Assembly: GCA_022494885.1 (NCBI GenBank)
Contig: JAGVSM010004879.1
Span: 18,152 to 82,151, forward strand
DNA from: Micrasema longulum
Lineage: Eukaryota > Arthropoda > Insecta > Trichoptera > Brachycentridae
Direction: 5' to 3'
DNA: 64,000 nt
Position numbers and translations under genes: made by a program. The notes under the pieces are model-generated. The model was not told the origin of the DNA. It did no database searches and saw only the letters and a list, made by a program, of their open reading frames with translations. Below, in pieces: positions 31,745 to 43,139 of this stretch. Each line of letters opens with the position of its first letter. Position 1 is the first letter of the stretch.

Positions 31745-32545
31745 TACACTCACTTAGAAGGTTGCAAAAATTCTTACCTATTAGTACTAAATGCACTCTT
31801 GTACAAGCATTACTACTACCCATTCTAGATTACGCTGATGTTTTCATGACTGATTTAAGCTGTGAGCAACTCGATAAACTTGATCGACTTCAGAATACAT
31901 GCATAAGGTACATTTTTGGTCTTAGGAAATATGACCACATTTCTGATTATCGTAGGCAACTGAAATGGCTCAAAATTAGACAGCGGAGAGACTATCACCC
32001 CCTCTCACTTCTGTTTAATGTACTTCATAGTCCTAACGCTCCTATATACCTGTGTGAAAATTTCAACGCTTATCAGTTCATGGTTTACCTCTTCGTTCTC
32101 ATTCTCAAGGCACTCTCTTGATACCCATACACAATTCCTCTTTCTTCTCTAACTCATATAGTGTCCATGTGGCTCGACTGTGGAATCATCTCCCATCCAC
32201 CATCAAAGATGTTACTATATTATCTCTGTTTATATCACGTCTGAAGAAACATCCCCTTTCTCTTCCTTAATCTCTCCTCCTTTCCTTTTTCCTCTTTCCT
32301 CTTTTTTCCTTTTTCCCATTGAGTAATAGTTTTGATTTAAGGTAATTAAAAAACAAATACGTTTATTTCTATTTTTAAATATCTTTAGCTTTTTAATCTT
32401 TTTTTCTATTGAATATGTTCTGTAACTTGAATTATAAAAATAAAACTTTTATTTTATTGGTTGGTTGGAAGAAATTGCCATTTGGCAATAAGCCCGCCAA
32501 TGTACAAATAACATTATGTACAAAAATTTAAATAAATAAATAAAA
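31745..32545 (+). pseudogene. LINE-A, C-terminal coding remnant and full 3' end
   Basis: The frame 31762-32121 encodes LVQALLLPILDYADVFMTDL, KLDRLQNTCIRYIFGLRKYD and ISDYRRQLKWLKIRQRRDYH. This is the post-RT segment (DYADVxYxDLxxxxLxKLxRLQNxCIRFIFGLRKYDHIS) of a common arthropod LINE family. After a frame change come NSYSVHVARLWNHLPSTIKD and FISRLKKHPLSLP. The 3' UTR is polypyrimidine, then TTTATTTTATTGGTTGGTTG, GAAGAAATTGCCATTTGGCA (hairpin), CCCGCCAATGTACAAA and an AAATAAATA tail. Inserted within the pogo-like element. Copies: 6715-7889 minus, 8286-8515 and 35225-35525 plus. Confidence 0.85.
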
Positions 32546-33059
32546 AATAGTTTATGTTATTAACATAAACTACCGTCCTTATAAACATATTATATAAAAG
32601 TACAAAAAATAATAAAAATGAATGAAATCAATAAACTAAGAAAAGTCATAACTATTCCATCTTGCCCCACTTGTGTGGCAATATAGAGTACGCTTGCGGG
32701 TAAGATGGGGTACCGCTTACTGCGGTTCGCAACGTGGAATAAAAGGTATGGAGTCTTGGTATTTGTCATTTACTCCTGCACATGAAGCTTTGTGACATTT
32801 GTCATGCAATACAACCTTCATTAGACTTAATTATGACGCGCTAAAATACAGGCACTCGGGTCTCAATCATTTTGATGACTGTTTGCATTTTGTAATTTTA
32901 TTCTTTTTAAATAAACGCTAGTTCTAGACAAGATTCTTCTTGGCTGCCTTTTTTGTTTAGTAGCTGCCTTTTTTGGTAGTAACTATCTTGGACTAGATAG
33001 GATATTGACTGAATTATCGGAGAGCTCTGTAGATGGTACGATAGTTGGTATGATGGTTA

Positions 33060-33190
33060 ACACTGCAGTGTAATTAGCTTACAGCTAGTTTCGTATCCAA
33101 TGTTTCTTTCTAAAATGTCATCGATAGCTTTTTGATGCATTCCTCTGTCCAACTCCCCCTCTTCGTATTTTTAACGTAGTTCCGGACCAT
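33060..33190 (-). pseudogene. Pogo-type transposase, N-terminal helix-turn-helix remnant
   Basis: The minus strand starts with an ATG (33188-33190) and reads MVRNYVKNTKRGSWTEECIK; after a one-base deletion it continues AIDDILERNIGYETSCK. Pogo/Tigger and Pipsqueak-related transposases start with MVRxYxRKTxRGxWxxExLxxAxxxV and then a CENP-B-type HTH, so the match is to the DNA-binding N-terminus. It would bind the element ends. The DDE catalytic domain is absent; about 0.9 kb of the expected coding sequence is missing or replaced by the nested insertions. Confidence 0.65.
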
Positions 33191-33632
33191 ATTCTGCGAC
33201 ACATATATTCATAACAAAAACGGTCACCAAATTTAGTAATGCTTAGTGTTCAAGTGATAAGGTAAGATGCGGTATCCGAGAACCCATCTTGCCCCTTTCA
33301 CTATGTTTGTTAAAAAAAAATATTGTAAAACACAATTTTTATATGAATAACTGATGATCTTATCTTGAAATCTAATAGTTAACGCTTATATAGCGACTAT
33401 CAATCAGTCTAAGCCGCGATATTCTTCCTTCAATATTACATGCAGAAAAATTAAGTAAAGAAATACGAAATTCGCCAAAAACCTACCTGCTTGCCTGTTG
33501 CGTCACTGACATGAAGTCCAGAGATGTAATGAAAAAGCGTGATGCGCTCGAAGCTACTCGGCAGATTTTGGTTTTTATCGCGGGGCCCCATCTTGCTTCC
33601 TTACCCTGTCATACCCCACCTTCCCTTAAAAA

Positions 33633-34559
33633 GCTTCTATGCACCTCACATAAATATTAATTTATTGTTTTGGAGTGTGAATAATAGCAAAAATAAAGAA
33701 GGGTACGTAACTTTAATAACGTTTAAAGTAACGACACGAATCCATTAATATGTCCTTCAAATGGGGTATAAATCACTGTAATCAAACTGTTATTCTCAAT
33801 TGTTACTATTATAATTTTCTTCATAGCAAACGGTATTCATTAAATATTCAAATTCCTATTACATACTGTTTTGCTTATTACCTATACGACGTTAAAATGC
33901 GTTGTCATAATGACTGGCGAATATTCAAAAATATTATAATAGGACATTTAAGTTTGTCAGTGAAAATTCTAATATATTATAGAAATAAAAAACGAGTGAT
34001 GCTTTAATCCACAAATTAAGAATATGCAGTGAAATTAAAATAATATATTTACTATACTTAAACTTATTTGTTAATTTATATATTTTCGACAACAATTATC
34101 TAAAGTTATAAAACTATAAAGCTGCATAATTTTCTCTCAATACATACATGTATGACATGTATGTCAATAAATACTTACTTGGTTATATTTTTTCCGAAAT
34201 TCAAATATAAATTTATTTAATTATTCATTTCATATACTAATTTAATTTACATTCATATAATTTTGAATTTTCTATGCTTATTATTAATATTTAAAGCATT
34301 AACTTTGTGGTCAAAAATTTTAATAAATTATGTAATAACTTATATTTACATTTGAATTTTTAAATACTTGGTACACTTCCTCATTTATCTCTATTCTTAC
34401 CTCTGTTTCGTATTACTTTCATATAATTTTGATTTCTTTACATTGAATTTTTCAATAAAGATACCAGTCTCGAAATGTCGTGAAAGTTATGAAACCGCTC
34501 ACTGGATATTCGAAATTTGTGGATTAAAGTATCACTCGTCTTTTATTTCTATAATAAAT
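33633..34559. other. No recognisable gene; short F1 flank
   Basis: AT-rich. 34288-34330 (TTAAAGCATTAACTTTGTGG, TCAAAAATTTTAATAAATTA) matches the outer flank of foldback F1 (15220-15250). Frames at 33750-34007 and 34368-34574 are not recognised. Confidence 0.4.
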
Positions 34560-34765
34560 ATGATATGTGTATGAATATTCGGTTACAATATCCATTGATA
34601 AAAAGTAAAAAATAATATGGCATATTCGATAAAAATACCCACTGATAAATAATAATTCATAATATTATGAATATTCTGTCGTAATATAAATTCATAAATA
34701 ACAGATAATCTCATCAATACAATTGTATACATATTCGATAAAAATATCCGTTGAACGAATGAATG
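34560..34765. repeat. Diverged tandem repeat (ATATTCGATAAAAATATCC)
   Basis: GAATATTCGGTTACAATATCCATTGATAAA-like units recur at about 34574, 34622 and 34733 with intervening degenerate AT-rich sequence. Old, imperfect; a 63-codon minus-strand frame over it is an artefact. Confidence 0.4.
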
Positions 34766-35224
34766 ATTGAACATTTAATAATATTACGAGATGTATTATT
34801 GTTAGATAAATCGTTCTTATAATTAATATTTCCATATTGGGTTCATTTTCATTCATATAAATTTTGTATTGAAAACGGCGTTTTGTCAGGGAGTCTAAAT
34901 AAAAAAAAACGTTGGAAGTTGCTTGTAATTTTGATATTGGCTAGAAATTTGAGATTTATATATTAGGTCTCTTTGACGTATTTTGTATTTATTTTAACGT
35001 ATTTTGACGTTGCAGACTCTAAACCCATGATATATACTCAAGATTACTGGGAATCAGACTCATTTATATATATTATGGACAACATAAGCGTTTATAAGAG
35101 TTTCCGTTTAGTTAGTCTTTTAAAAAATCCCAGTGGTGACTCGCAAGTTAAACAATGAAATTTAGTTTTGCGTCGAAATAACCTAAGGAAATATTTTATA
35201 AAGTCAACCCGTCTTGGTGATTCG
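34766..35224. other. No recognisable gene
   Basis: AT-rich; the 61-codon plus frame at 34973-35158 is not recognised. Confidence 0.35.
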
Positions 35225-35525
35225 TCACTGAGAGTCTGAAGAAACATTTCCTTTCTTTTTCTTAATCTCTCCTCCTTTCCTTTTTCCTCTTTTTTCCTTT
35301 TTCCCATTGAGTAATAGTTTTGATTTAAGGTAATTTATAAACAAATACGTTTATTTCAATTTTAATTTATCTTAAGATTTTTAATCTTTTTTTTCTATTG
35401 AATATGTTCTGTAATTTGAATTGTAAAAATAAAACTTTTATTTTATTGGTTGGTTGGAAGAAATTGCCATTTGGCAATAAGCCCGCCAATGTACAAATAA
35501 CATTATTTACAAAAAGGTAATTAAA
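35225..35525 (+). mobile_element. LINE-A 3' end
   Basis: GTCTGAAGAAACATTTCCTT, polypyrimidine, TTCCCATTGAGTAATAGTTT, TGATTTAAGG, ACAAATACGTTTATTTC, TTATTGGTTGGTTGGAAGAA, ATTGCCATTTGGCAATAAGC and CCGCCAATGTACAAA. Closely similar to the copy at 32235-32525. Only the last coding residues and 3' UTR are present. Confidence 0.85.
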
Positions 35526-36279
35526 AATAATATGGACAACTCTGGCAACACCAGATACAGGTGTCCACAATCACCAACGTAATACGCTACTAACCGCTAC
35601 AAAACGGAAACGAGCCAATCCAGACATTCTCCGTTCAGCGCTCCGTCACTCGATAGTTTCGTAAATTCAATACATTTTATCGCAACGGCTAAATTCATTC
35701 ATTTTTGTCTGTATTTTATATTACCATATTAGAATATATGTTATTTATAGTTAAGTAATATTAAAATTAGTAATAAACCCCATGTAATGTGTAAGTGAAT
35801 GTTTCATTTGAATAAATGCAACCTATACAAAAAACTTTTTGGTAAGTTTGATTTAATCTAATCATCTCTACACAAAAAACATTCACTACTGTTGTAAAAA
35901 ATATAAGGTTAATTTGATTAAATATAATGGCAAATAATTTCAATCTTTATTTTTGTTTGTACAAACTCTTTATATTTTGAAAATTTGGTACTATGTAAAG
36001 CCATACAATCATTTTTCTCATTTGGAAATTATCAAAGCACTCATAGAATTACTTTATTGATTATCTAGATGTTTATCAACCACTAACGACTTTCACAGAT
36101 CGTCATTAAATGATTACCTTAAAATATTAACAATTTCTTGAAAACACAAATTTTAATACCAATATTTTCAATCATTAGATAACCACCTTACTTAACTATT
36201 GCTTTTTCCTATAATGATAATCTACCTTGACTTACATAACTGTATATTTAATTGATAACAGGTTGTCCAGTGGCAGATT
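35526..36279. other. No recognisable gene
   Basis: AT-rich; 35560-35660 is slightly GC-richer but unassigned. Confidence 0.4.
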
Positions 36280-36552
36280 TCAACCTTTAAAAATTATTTA
36301 AATTTAAATTTAAAGCAAATTTTCAATAGCGATATCTATAGCCAAAATACGCGCAGCTCGAAAAACCTGCTTATACCAAAATTTCATTCTACCAAGTTTG
36401 GCAAAAAGTCCTTGGAGAATATCTCTCGAACGCTGTATAATAAACTACCGACCAAAGGTAAAGAAAATGAATTGCGTAAATTGCAAAGCGTGGCTCTCAA
36501 GGCCTTCTACCTGAACCTTTTCTTGGAAGATCTGTGTGAAAATTATTTCTGA
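36280..36552 (+). pseudogene. LINE C-terminal open fragment
   Basis: An uninterrupted frame without ATG ends at TGA (36550-36552). It reads NSDIYSQNTRSSKNLLIPKF, HSTKFGKKSLENISRTLYNK and LPTKGKENELRKLQSVALKA. The YxTRSKNNLLIPKxRxTKFGKxSFxxxxxxLYNKLPxxI order is the extreme C-terminus of a Jockey-like LINE polyprotein family. It is unusually stop-free for its length in this region but is only a terminal fragment. The family is not otherwise represented in the window. Confidence 0.65.
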
Positions 36553-36555
36553 AAG

Positions 36556-36853
36556 CTTATTCTTCTTCTTCTTCTCGGTTAAGATCATTTTTTTTTGTTT
36601 TCTACTAAAAGCTTACTCCTGAGAATTTCAGCTGTTCTTCCCTCTCCTTGGTGGTCTTTCGGGCAGACGGCAAACGCCCGGGGTTTCGTGGGCAGCAGTA
36701 AAGGGGATTTTGAAGCTGTCCATTAATGGAATTATTGACGTAATCTCTCCATAATTTATTTACTATGCACCGGGTATCCCAATTCCATCTAACTTCTTGA
36801 TTCTGGATTCTGCCTTTTGGGGGTTTCCCTGCGATTACCTCTAGTGCTTTCAT
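36556..36853 (-). pseudogene. RTE-like LINE C-terminus with GAA tail
   Basis: The minus frame begins MKALEVIAGKPPKGRIQNQE and continues WDTRCIVNKLWRDYVN, then NPGRLPSARKTTKE. RTE-clade polyproteins have MKVLRxIAGKTxxDRIRNExIR, then WxxHVxRM, then RRxPGRPxKRW before the stop, so order and spacing fit with divergence. Just after the coding part the plus strand shows TTCTTCTTCTTCTT (36560-36575), a (GAA)n tail in element orientation, as RTE elements often have. Confidence 0.6.
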
Positions 36854-37790
36854 CTCTGACGTTGTGGGCAGTTATTTGGTTTTTCTATTTAGTTTTTCTA
36901 CCTGGTTTTTCGTACTTTTTATTTTCTTTTTATCTATCCTCGCCTCTATTATATACACCATGATCGGTCTGACACACGTTTTGTATATCCGAATTATGTT
37001 TCCAATACTCATGTGTTCATTGTACTATACGACATTTTGGAGGCATCCAGATGTTTACTAACTCAGATGGATATGTTCTCATCATCACTATGGCTGCATC
37101 ATCTGCATGGCATGTGATGTTAATGACCTTATCTCCCTTAGTAGATTCACTACTTTTTAATTCTTAAAAGCGTTTATTTAATATATTTATTCTGCTTGTG
37201 TAAGAAAATGTTTTTGGCGAATATATTGTTGTGCTATATTTAGTAATAAAGGTGCTAAACTTGCTTTGTTTCTTTGTTGTTCTCAGTATGTGTTCTTTTT
37301 AAATGCTAATATTATTTATGTCCTGAATTGAGTTGTTGTAACTCCTGGGAATGTAATTCAACGTATTATACTTGTAAAATACTTTGTGTTTTATGATTTA
37401 TTAATAAAAAATAAATAAACAAATTTATTTTTAAAAATAATAATTCTTATTTCATTTGAAGTACGTATATGCGGATTTTAAATGCAAGTCCTTTCCTAAT
37501 CTTTCACCCATATTTTAAAAAACGCGTTGGCAAAAATTGCTCCAAATCCTTGTGATCTCGGTCCGTATATTTGCTTTCCGTTTGGTGGTGGTTGCAGATT
37601 GGTTTTGGTAAACAATACAATTAAGGTAGTCCCGCAAAAAAGCGATATTGACTCAGATCAGAAGATAGTGCGAGTTAGGAGATACCACCAAAATGAAAGA
37701 TCACTTTTCTTAGAAATAAATCCCTCCCAGCATCCATAGACGCATGAAAAGTATCTGCAGTGGCGCCATCTTGTTAAAACTATCTATTTC
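36854..37790. other. No recognisable gene
   Basis: Frames at 36864-37061 and 37527-37739 (the latter with CDLGPYICFPFGGGCRLVLV) are not recognised. No repeat partners noticed. Confidence 0.4.
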
Positions 37791-38565
37791 TACTGAAAAA
37801 AATACTGTTTTATTTATTTATTTATTATTTACATACAATATTACATTTTTATTATTTTTTTTTTTAATTTTTAAAATATTTTTTTACAGGACTCACCAAG
37901 CCAATTAATATGGCTTGTCGGTAAAGATCATTTACATGAAAACGTATGATAACACTACAGAGTTGTATAATAATAATTACTACTAACTTAAATACAAGGA
38001 ACGAAAAAAAAATACATATAATTTATGTTTTCAAATAATGTTTAGAAAATGAAAAAAAAAGCAAAGAATAAGTTTGTGATATCGCAATTATAAGATAAAA
38101 AATAAATACAAAACCGGAATTCCAAAATTTAAAACAGAAGTGTGTACATAATTAATAGGCATAAAGCCTTTTAAAAAAAAACATTATTTCCGTACATATC
38201 TATATCTGTATTTATATCTTTATCTATATCCATATCTTTATCCATATCTAGATCTATATCCGTAAATGCACACATACATATCCATACACACATATATATA
38301 TATACACTCACACATACATATATATGAATATATATATATATACACATATATAAATATCCATGTCAATGTTACATATTTATATACCTGCCTTATATATATA
38401 TCTATATTTACAAATATTCAATTTTATTAATATATAAACTCCTGATCAAATAGCAAGTCTCTTATTTTGCCCTTGTCACTTTTGGTGAGTCCTTTGTTAA
38501 GATTGTTTGGTAACAAATTAAACACAACTGGAACCACATATTTCAGAGTTTTTTTTTCATATTTA
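37791..38565 (-). pseudogene. LINE-M, C-terminus and 3' UTR, minus strand
   Basis: Minus strand 38565-38428 reads KYVVPVVFNLLPNNLNKGLT and KSDKGKIRDLLFD, the FNLLPxxLK...KIKKxLRxxL ending of a LINE polyprotein, then a stop. The following 3' UTR contains the microsatellite below, then GACAAGCCATATTAATTGGC, TTGGTGAGTCCTG (a stem-loop with the pairing GCCA/TGGC) and ends with TTTATTTATTTATT on the plus strand (37806-37822), an AAAT tail in element orientation. Assignment of coding part and 3' end to one element is inferred from order and strand. Confidence 0.5.
38190..38425. repeat. Compound TATATC / CA / TA microsatellite
   Basis: Runs of TATCTATATC, CATACACACATATATATATA and TATATATATACACATATAT. 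Length-variable sequence of no known function, inside the LINE-M 3' region. Confidence 0.85.
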
Positions 38566-38871
38566 GATATAGACTATTTTTTTAACGATAGAATACTGTT
38601 AACTCTGTATCATTTTTATGTTTGTGATTGTCGAATGACCTCATGCTTTGATACCATATCTTAGTATAGCCTCCACCAAGGAAAAATAAATAATTTTGAG
38701 TGAGTTTTAGGCAGAATACAAGATAACTTATAAAAATAAAAAATACCAACTCGAGTCCGCAATCGATCACAAAGGTTAGATATTTTAAAATTCCGTTTAA
38801 AATTTAAATCTGTTTATATTCCTAAATATTTATATTCACTTTTAAATTGAATTCAAAATTATTTGCAAAGA

Positions 38872-39170
38872 AAATTGTTGAGCATCTCATTATATATTTT
38901 AGAATTCACGGTCAGCGCATAGCCACGATACTGTTTTAAGAAATAAGTACCAATGGTTTTTCTACCTGAAATAGTTCACCAAACAGTTACTTTCTGGCTA
39001 TGTTATGGTTGTTTATGTATTTCTCTTGGATTGTGAGAACTTCAGTAATGGAAATTTTGCTTTCTCTCATAACCTCCAATATGAAAATTTGCTTCATCCC
39101 TGTGAAATATGTTGTTACGCCGTGTTTCCGTAAAGGAAGTCCGTCGTTGATTGTCAATATCGTTCAATTT
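38872..39170 (-). pseudogene. Mariner/Tc1-like transposase remnant with three stops
   Basis: Minus-strand frame, stops shown as gaps: NIFHRDEANFHIGGYERKQN, FHY (stop, expected W), SSHNPREIHKQP (stop) HSQKVTVW (stop) TISGRKTIGTYFLKQYRG, YALTVNSKIYNEMLNNFL. Insect mariner-like proteins have FSDEAHFYLNGYVNKQNxRxW, then NPxxxxExPLHxxKVTVWCGxxxxGIIGPYFFxxxxGxxxTVNxxRYxxML. All three stops fall where W, L and C are expected. The Asp in DEA matches a conserved position of the DDE domain. The later catalytic residues and both ends are gone. It overlaps a meaningless plus frame at 39000-39245. Confidence 0.8.
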
Positions 39171-39289
39171 TTGGACTATTTAGATTTTATGTTTATGGAC
39201 GAAACTCGAGTTGTTTCTTTATTATTTCATTTAAAGTTGAAGTAAATTTTTTATATAAACAAGCGGTCACACGATAGATGTTTTCGTTA

Positions 39290-39890
39290 ATTTTTTTTTT
39301 TTTTTTTGTTTATTTTTCCATACTGTTACATATTAGGCATGTATTAAATTACATATTTTACATATTAAACATATTAAATTAAATATTAAATTACATATTA
39401 AACATTAGAAGAGAAAAAGAGAAAAAATACATATTCTAGCCTTAAATTTGGAAAAAATGCCCACAAAGACTTAAACGTCTGAGCGTGGGCCATTCCTTTT
39501 TTATTGTTTTTGGTGAATTTTTTGGTATACAAACACAAATATGACAATGCCATTAAAAATCATACAGAAATAACAGGAAAATGACATAAACAATGTAATT
39601 AAGACATCAAAGTTTAGAATATGCTGTTGTACGACTCTTTCACAATAGGTGTATATCTGTATTTTCCATGCTGATCCAAGTCCTCAAAGCCGCTTTAAAC
39701 TTTGGAAGGGATTCTATATTTTGTATTTCCTTGGGTAGGAGATTAAAAGATCTTGGACCAACATGGAAAGAGTGTCTCTGTGCGAACTTAGTTCTGCATC
39801 CTGGAACCGACAGTATTGAAACTGAAACATGGAAAAGGACCTTGGCAAGGTCTGTTAATAAATGTTTCTGAAGCTGTAAATCTGTCATCG
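39290..39890 (-). pseudogene. LINE-N, C-terminus and 3' end, minus strand
   Basis: The minus frame 39888-39640 includes TKFAQRHSFHVGPRSFNLLP and KEIQNIESLPKFKAALRTWI, the FxxxxPRxxNxLPxEIxxxxSLxxFKxxLKxW ending of LINE polyproteins. The 3' UTR carries the hairpin GCCCAC...GACTTAAACGTC...GTGGGC (39459-39490) and ends in poly-A (plus-strand T run at 39293-39307). It starts head-to-head with LINE-O. Confidence 0.7.
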
Positions 39891-39899
39891 CTCTAATTT

Positions 39900-40290
39900 T
39901 TTTGCCTCCTCTTTCACAGTAGTAGCCGCTCGATTGTGGAATAATCTACCCACTAATGTTAGAGACACCCTTTCTTTATTTACATTTAAGTCAAGATTGA
40001 AATGTCTCTATCTAAATATTTAAATTGTTCCTTTATCCTTCTTATTTCCTTCCCATCCCCTCTCCTCTCTTCATAGTATAGTGTTTTTTTTTTATATATA
40101 TATTTATTTTTGTTAATCTTTGCTTTTAATTTTTGTATAAAATTGTAAGATTCAATATATTCATGTATTTAGAATTTTCTCAAACTGAACGGTTTGGGTA
40201 GATAGGAAGAAATTTCCTTAAGGCAATATGCCCGTCCTTATATGTATATTTATTGTTTATGTATATAAAGTGTCAAATAAATAAATAAAA
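39900..40290 (+). pseudogene. LINE-O, C-terminus and complete 3' end
   Basis: SFTVVAARLWNNLPTNVRDT and LSLFTFKSRLKCLYLN end at TAA (40021-40023). The 3' UTR is polypyrimidine, then ACTGAACGGTTTGGGTAGAT, AGGAAGAAATTTCCTTAAGG, CAATATGCCCGTCC and a TGTCAAATAAATAAATAAA tail. The inverse copy is at 42075-42360. Related in layout to LINE-A but distinct in sequence. Confidence 0.75.
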
Positions 40291-41711
40291 AAATTTGATT
40301 ACTTAATTTGAGATCAACTTTATTCCTACTCAAACGTAACTTTACACTTATTCGGCAAATATTGTAACGCTTACAGTACTTACTCCTAGCTGCAATAAGA
40401 TAAAAATAGCTTGTTAAGTACGCATCGGTTGCAAACGCACGCATCTCTTCCGACCAATAATAATTTAACGTTGTTATGCAGAAAGACGCTTAATCTAATT
40501 TTTTTGTAAGTAGCACTGATTTAAAATACCGTTTTTTTGTAGTCTATGTGTTACACTAAAAGTTTTAATAATTATAAATAAAATAAACAAAATAATGTAA
40601 AACGTCACTCCTCATTATATACACTAGAATTGTTTTTTTTCTTTTACGTAATGGAAAACGTCAAAAAGAATGTATGTATTGAATTAATAAAAAAAATGTA
40701 TTTTGTGGTTACATGTGTACTTATGTTTATTTATTAGAATAAACTAAACATTGGGTGGCTAGAAACAGCCAGGCTGCTTTCATCCAAAAAACGGTAATAA
40801 TCACCTTCTGAAAATAATGTTGATTGCAAAAACGACATTTAACAATTAATTAAATAATTAATGTATTCAAAAATCTTGTTTTCTTAAATAAATTAAACTG
40901 GATAAATACGTAAGTATTTGAATTTTTAAAATTCATTTATTTAAAAATACCGATAGTAAAAAGTATGTTCTAATACAGAATGTCACCACCTCATACATTC
41001 AAAGTTTGAATGAGGTTTATAATTTGCCGACAAGCTTGTAGCTACCAAATCTCGTTGTTTTTATTATTTTGTTATATTTATTTACATTACTCTTTGTGTG
41101 CACTTGTGAAACGATTTTAAATCAATAGCCCAAGAACGAACCCACCCCTGATAAAAAAAATATCCTGCCAGCAGTTTTTAGAGTAGTAGAGTGGTTGAGT
41201 AAGCATCCACTACCCTCTATCTTAGACTTCACCTTGTATTTTAATACGCCTTTTTATTTTTATAACTACCAAATATTTGTTTTCCATATCTTAATTATAT
41301 TGTAATATTTATTAAATTGCCTTTTTATATAATACTTGTTTGTAACCTAAGAAGTTACAAAACGACTTGCAGCTGACGTCACGTACTGCGTCACAAATTT
41401 TTCTGAAATATGACTCGGTTAGGTCATATATACCGTTCGTACCTTAGGTCGCCAAACGTCTCGTTTTTAAATAATTAAAAATATGGATATTTTCAACCCT
41501 CCTGGAAAATGTTTCCGGCATCGGCGTCGCATGGAAAAAAAACAATACCGCTACCATCGTAATTTTTCGTATATTTAAGAAAAAATAATGAAGACCAAAG
41601 GACTCCATTATCATTTTTTTTTTAACAAAAAATTCATGCACTCAAATCAGTGTAGGATTTAATATTAAAGGGGTATGCGGAGAAGAGAAGTTTGATGAAT
41701 AGATATTTTAA
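40291..41711. other. No recognisable gene
   Basis: AT-rich. Minus frames at 40250-40444 and 41444-41641 are not recognised. No repeat partners noticed. Confidence 0.4.
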
Positions 41712-42060
41712 TATTAACAGTTTTTCTGTCACTCTATGCCTCCCCAAATATTGTGCCAAAAATACAAATGCACGCCGGACTGATTATACTTAGCTAAAAT
41801 CAACAAAATCCACGTACTGTACTCGTACGTCGGAAGATGGCAAATAAAACTTGGCGCATGTAAGGGTTTTTGGATGGTCTTAGATCCTTAAAAAGACAAT
41901 TATTTACCATCAATAAAATAAACAATACGGATACGCCAATGGTGGATATATATAGAGTGTAGATATAGTGCCCTGGAGTATGGGACAGTGCTCTTGTCCT
42001 TTAATCCAGGGCAAAACTACGTATACGTTTCTTTGAAGAAATATCAAACCGCGCATCCTC
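41712..42060 (+). repeat. Dispersed repeat K, copy 2
   Basis: Partner of 9725-10130: CACTCTATGCCTCCCCAAAT, CGCCGGACTGATTATACTTA, GCTAAAATC, TACGTCGGAAGATGGCAAAT, AAAACTTGGCGCATGTAAGG, GTTTTTGGATGGTCTTAGAT and TTTAATCCAGGGCAAAACTA, followed by GAAGAAATATCAAACCGCGC. Non-coding. Confidence 0.6.
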
Positions 42061-42074
42061 TTAAGTTTATTTAC

Positions 42075-42360
42075 TCTTTATATACATATAAGGGCGGGCA
42101 TGTTGCTTTAAGACAATTTTTTTCCTACCTACCTAAACCGTTCATTTTGAGATAATTACAAGTATATGGACATATTCTAAGGAGATATACTGAATCTTAT
42201 TATTTTGTGTTGTTTTTTTTAAATATATCATTAAAAAAATTAACATTATACTATGAAAAAAGGTAAGGAGATGGGAAGGAAAGCAAAAGGAGAAAGGAAT
42301 AACTCAAATATTTCGATAGTGATATTTCAATATTGATTTAAATTTAAATAAAAAAATAAA
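42075..42360 (-). mobile_element. LINE-O 3' end, minus strand
   Basis: Plus-strand text ACATATAAGGGCGGGCATGT, TGCTTTAAGACAATTTTTTT, CCTACCTACCTAAACCGTTC is the inverse of 40185-40240. It is followed by a polypurine stretch (AAAGGTAAGGAGATGGGAAG) equal to the polypyrimidine of LINE-O. No coding part retained. Confidence 0.7.
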
Positions 42361-43139
42361 GTTCCTACCTTCACACTTATTTATATACCTATATTCTAAT
42401 TACGTTATTATTGTTATTTGTCAAATTGACAATTGTTTACACATAAAGTTAACACCATCAAAAATTTAATAACTCACGCTGTCATTATCAAAGTGTCAAC
42501 ATGAATGTATCGGATACAAATTGAATTAATTTAATGAGTATATGCCACCCCACCCCTTTCTGAACAAGCCCCAATTTTTATCAGTTTCCCTAAGGGAAAT
42601 ATATCTTCCCCGCCTAACTAAGTATTGCTGCTTCTAAATTTATTAAAGTTTTACCTGTTGTTTTACCAACACACTTAAAATAATCGATTATGTTATGTTT
42701 TACAAACACACACGTACATTTTATTGGGTGTTTACATAAGTTATATCTGTTTTTTTTTCAAAATGAAGGGAACAAGATGATACAACATAAAAAAATACAA
42801 CAAATCAGCCAATACTAATATATTCTTCTTCATTATTTTTTAGTTTTTAAACTTTCTTTTAAACGTTTAAAACTTCAAGTTCAAAGAATAAATATTTTAG
42901 CGGACTTATTTCTTAAAGCAATATCTTCCAGCCGACCAAAAAACAGACTGGTCAAAAGAAAAGATCTTTAAAATTTTGTATTTAAAAAACATAAATATAT
43001 ATCAAAAGATACATACACATGTTAAAAAAAAAAAAACAAAACCTCATCAATTAAAAATAACAGCTGTTTTTTAATTGGGAGATAAGGTTTGCACATATTA
43101 ACATTAATAAAAAAAATTAGAAATACATTATGTTTTACA
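42361..43139. other. No recognisable gene
   Basis: AT-rich, with A runs near 43028-43035. Nothing recognised. Confidence 0.4.

Larger units (their letters stand above)
31055..33632 (-). mobile_element. Pogo-like DNA transposon with nested insertions
   Basis: The left end AGGGGAAGGTGGGAATGATG/GGGCC (about 31055) and right end TCATACCCCACCTTCCC (to about 33628) are inverted repeats. Subterminal AAGATGGGG/CCATCTTGCC words occur near both halves: 32655-32720, 33284-33299 and 33586-33598. A transposase N-terminus lies near the right end on the minus strand. Inside are foldback F3 (31167-31695) and a LINE-A copy (31745-32545); without them the element would be about 1.2 kb. TA target sites are plausible (pogo family duplicates TA) but the exact edge is uncertain by a few bases. 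Confidence 0.6.

Noticed and set aside
34560..34765. CRISPR-like or satellite array
   Set aside because: Units are too diverged and irregular, and the window is eukaryotic.
38190..38425. Functional tandem array
   Set aside because: Ordinary compound microsatellite.
39000..39245. 81-codon plus frame
   Set aside because: Antisense of the mariner-like remnant, which gives a much more sensible protein on the other strand.
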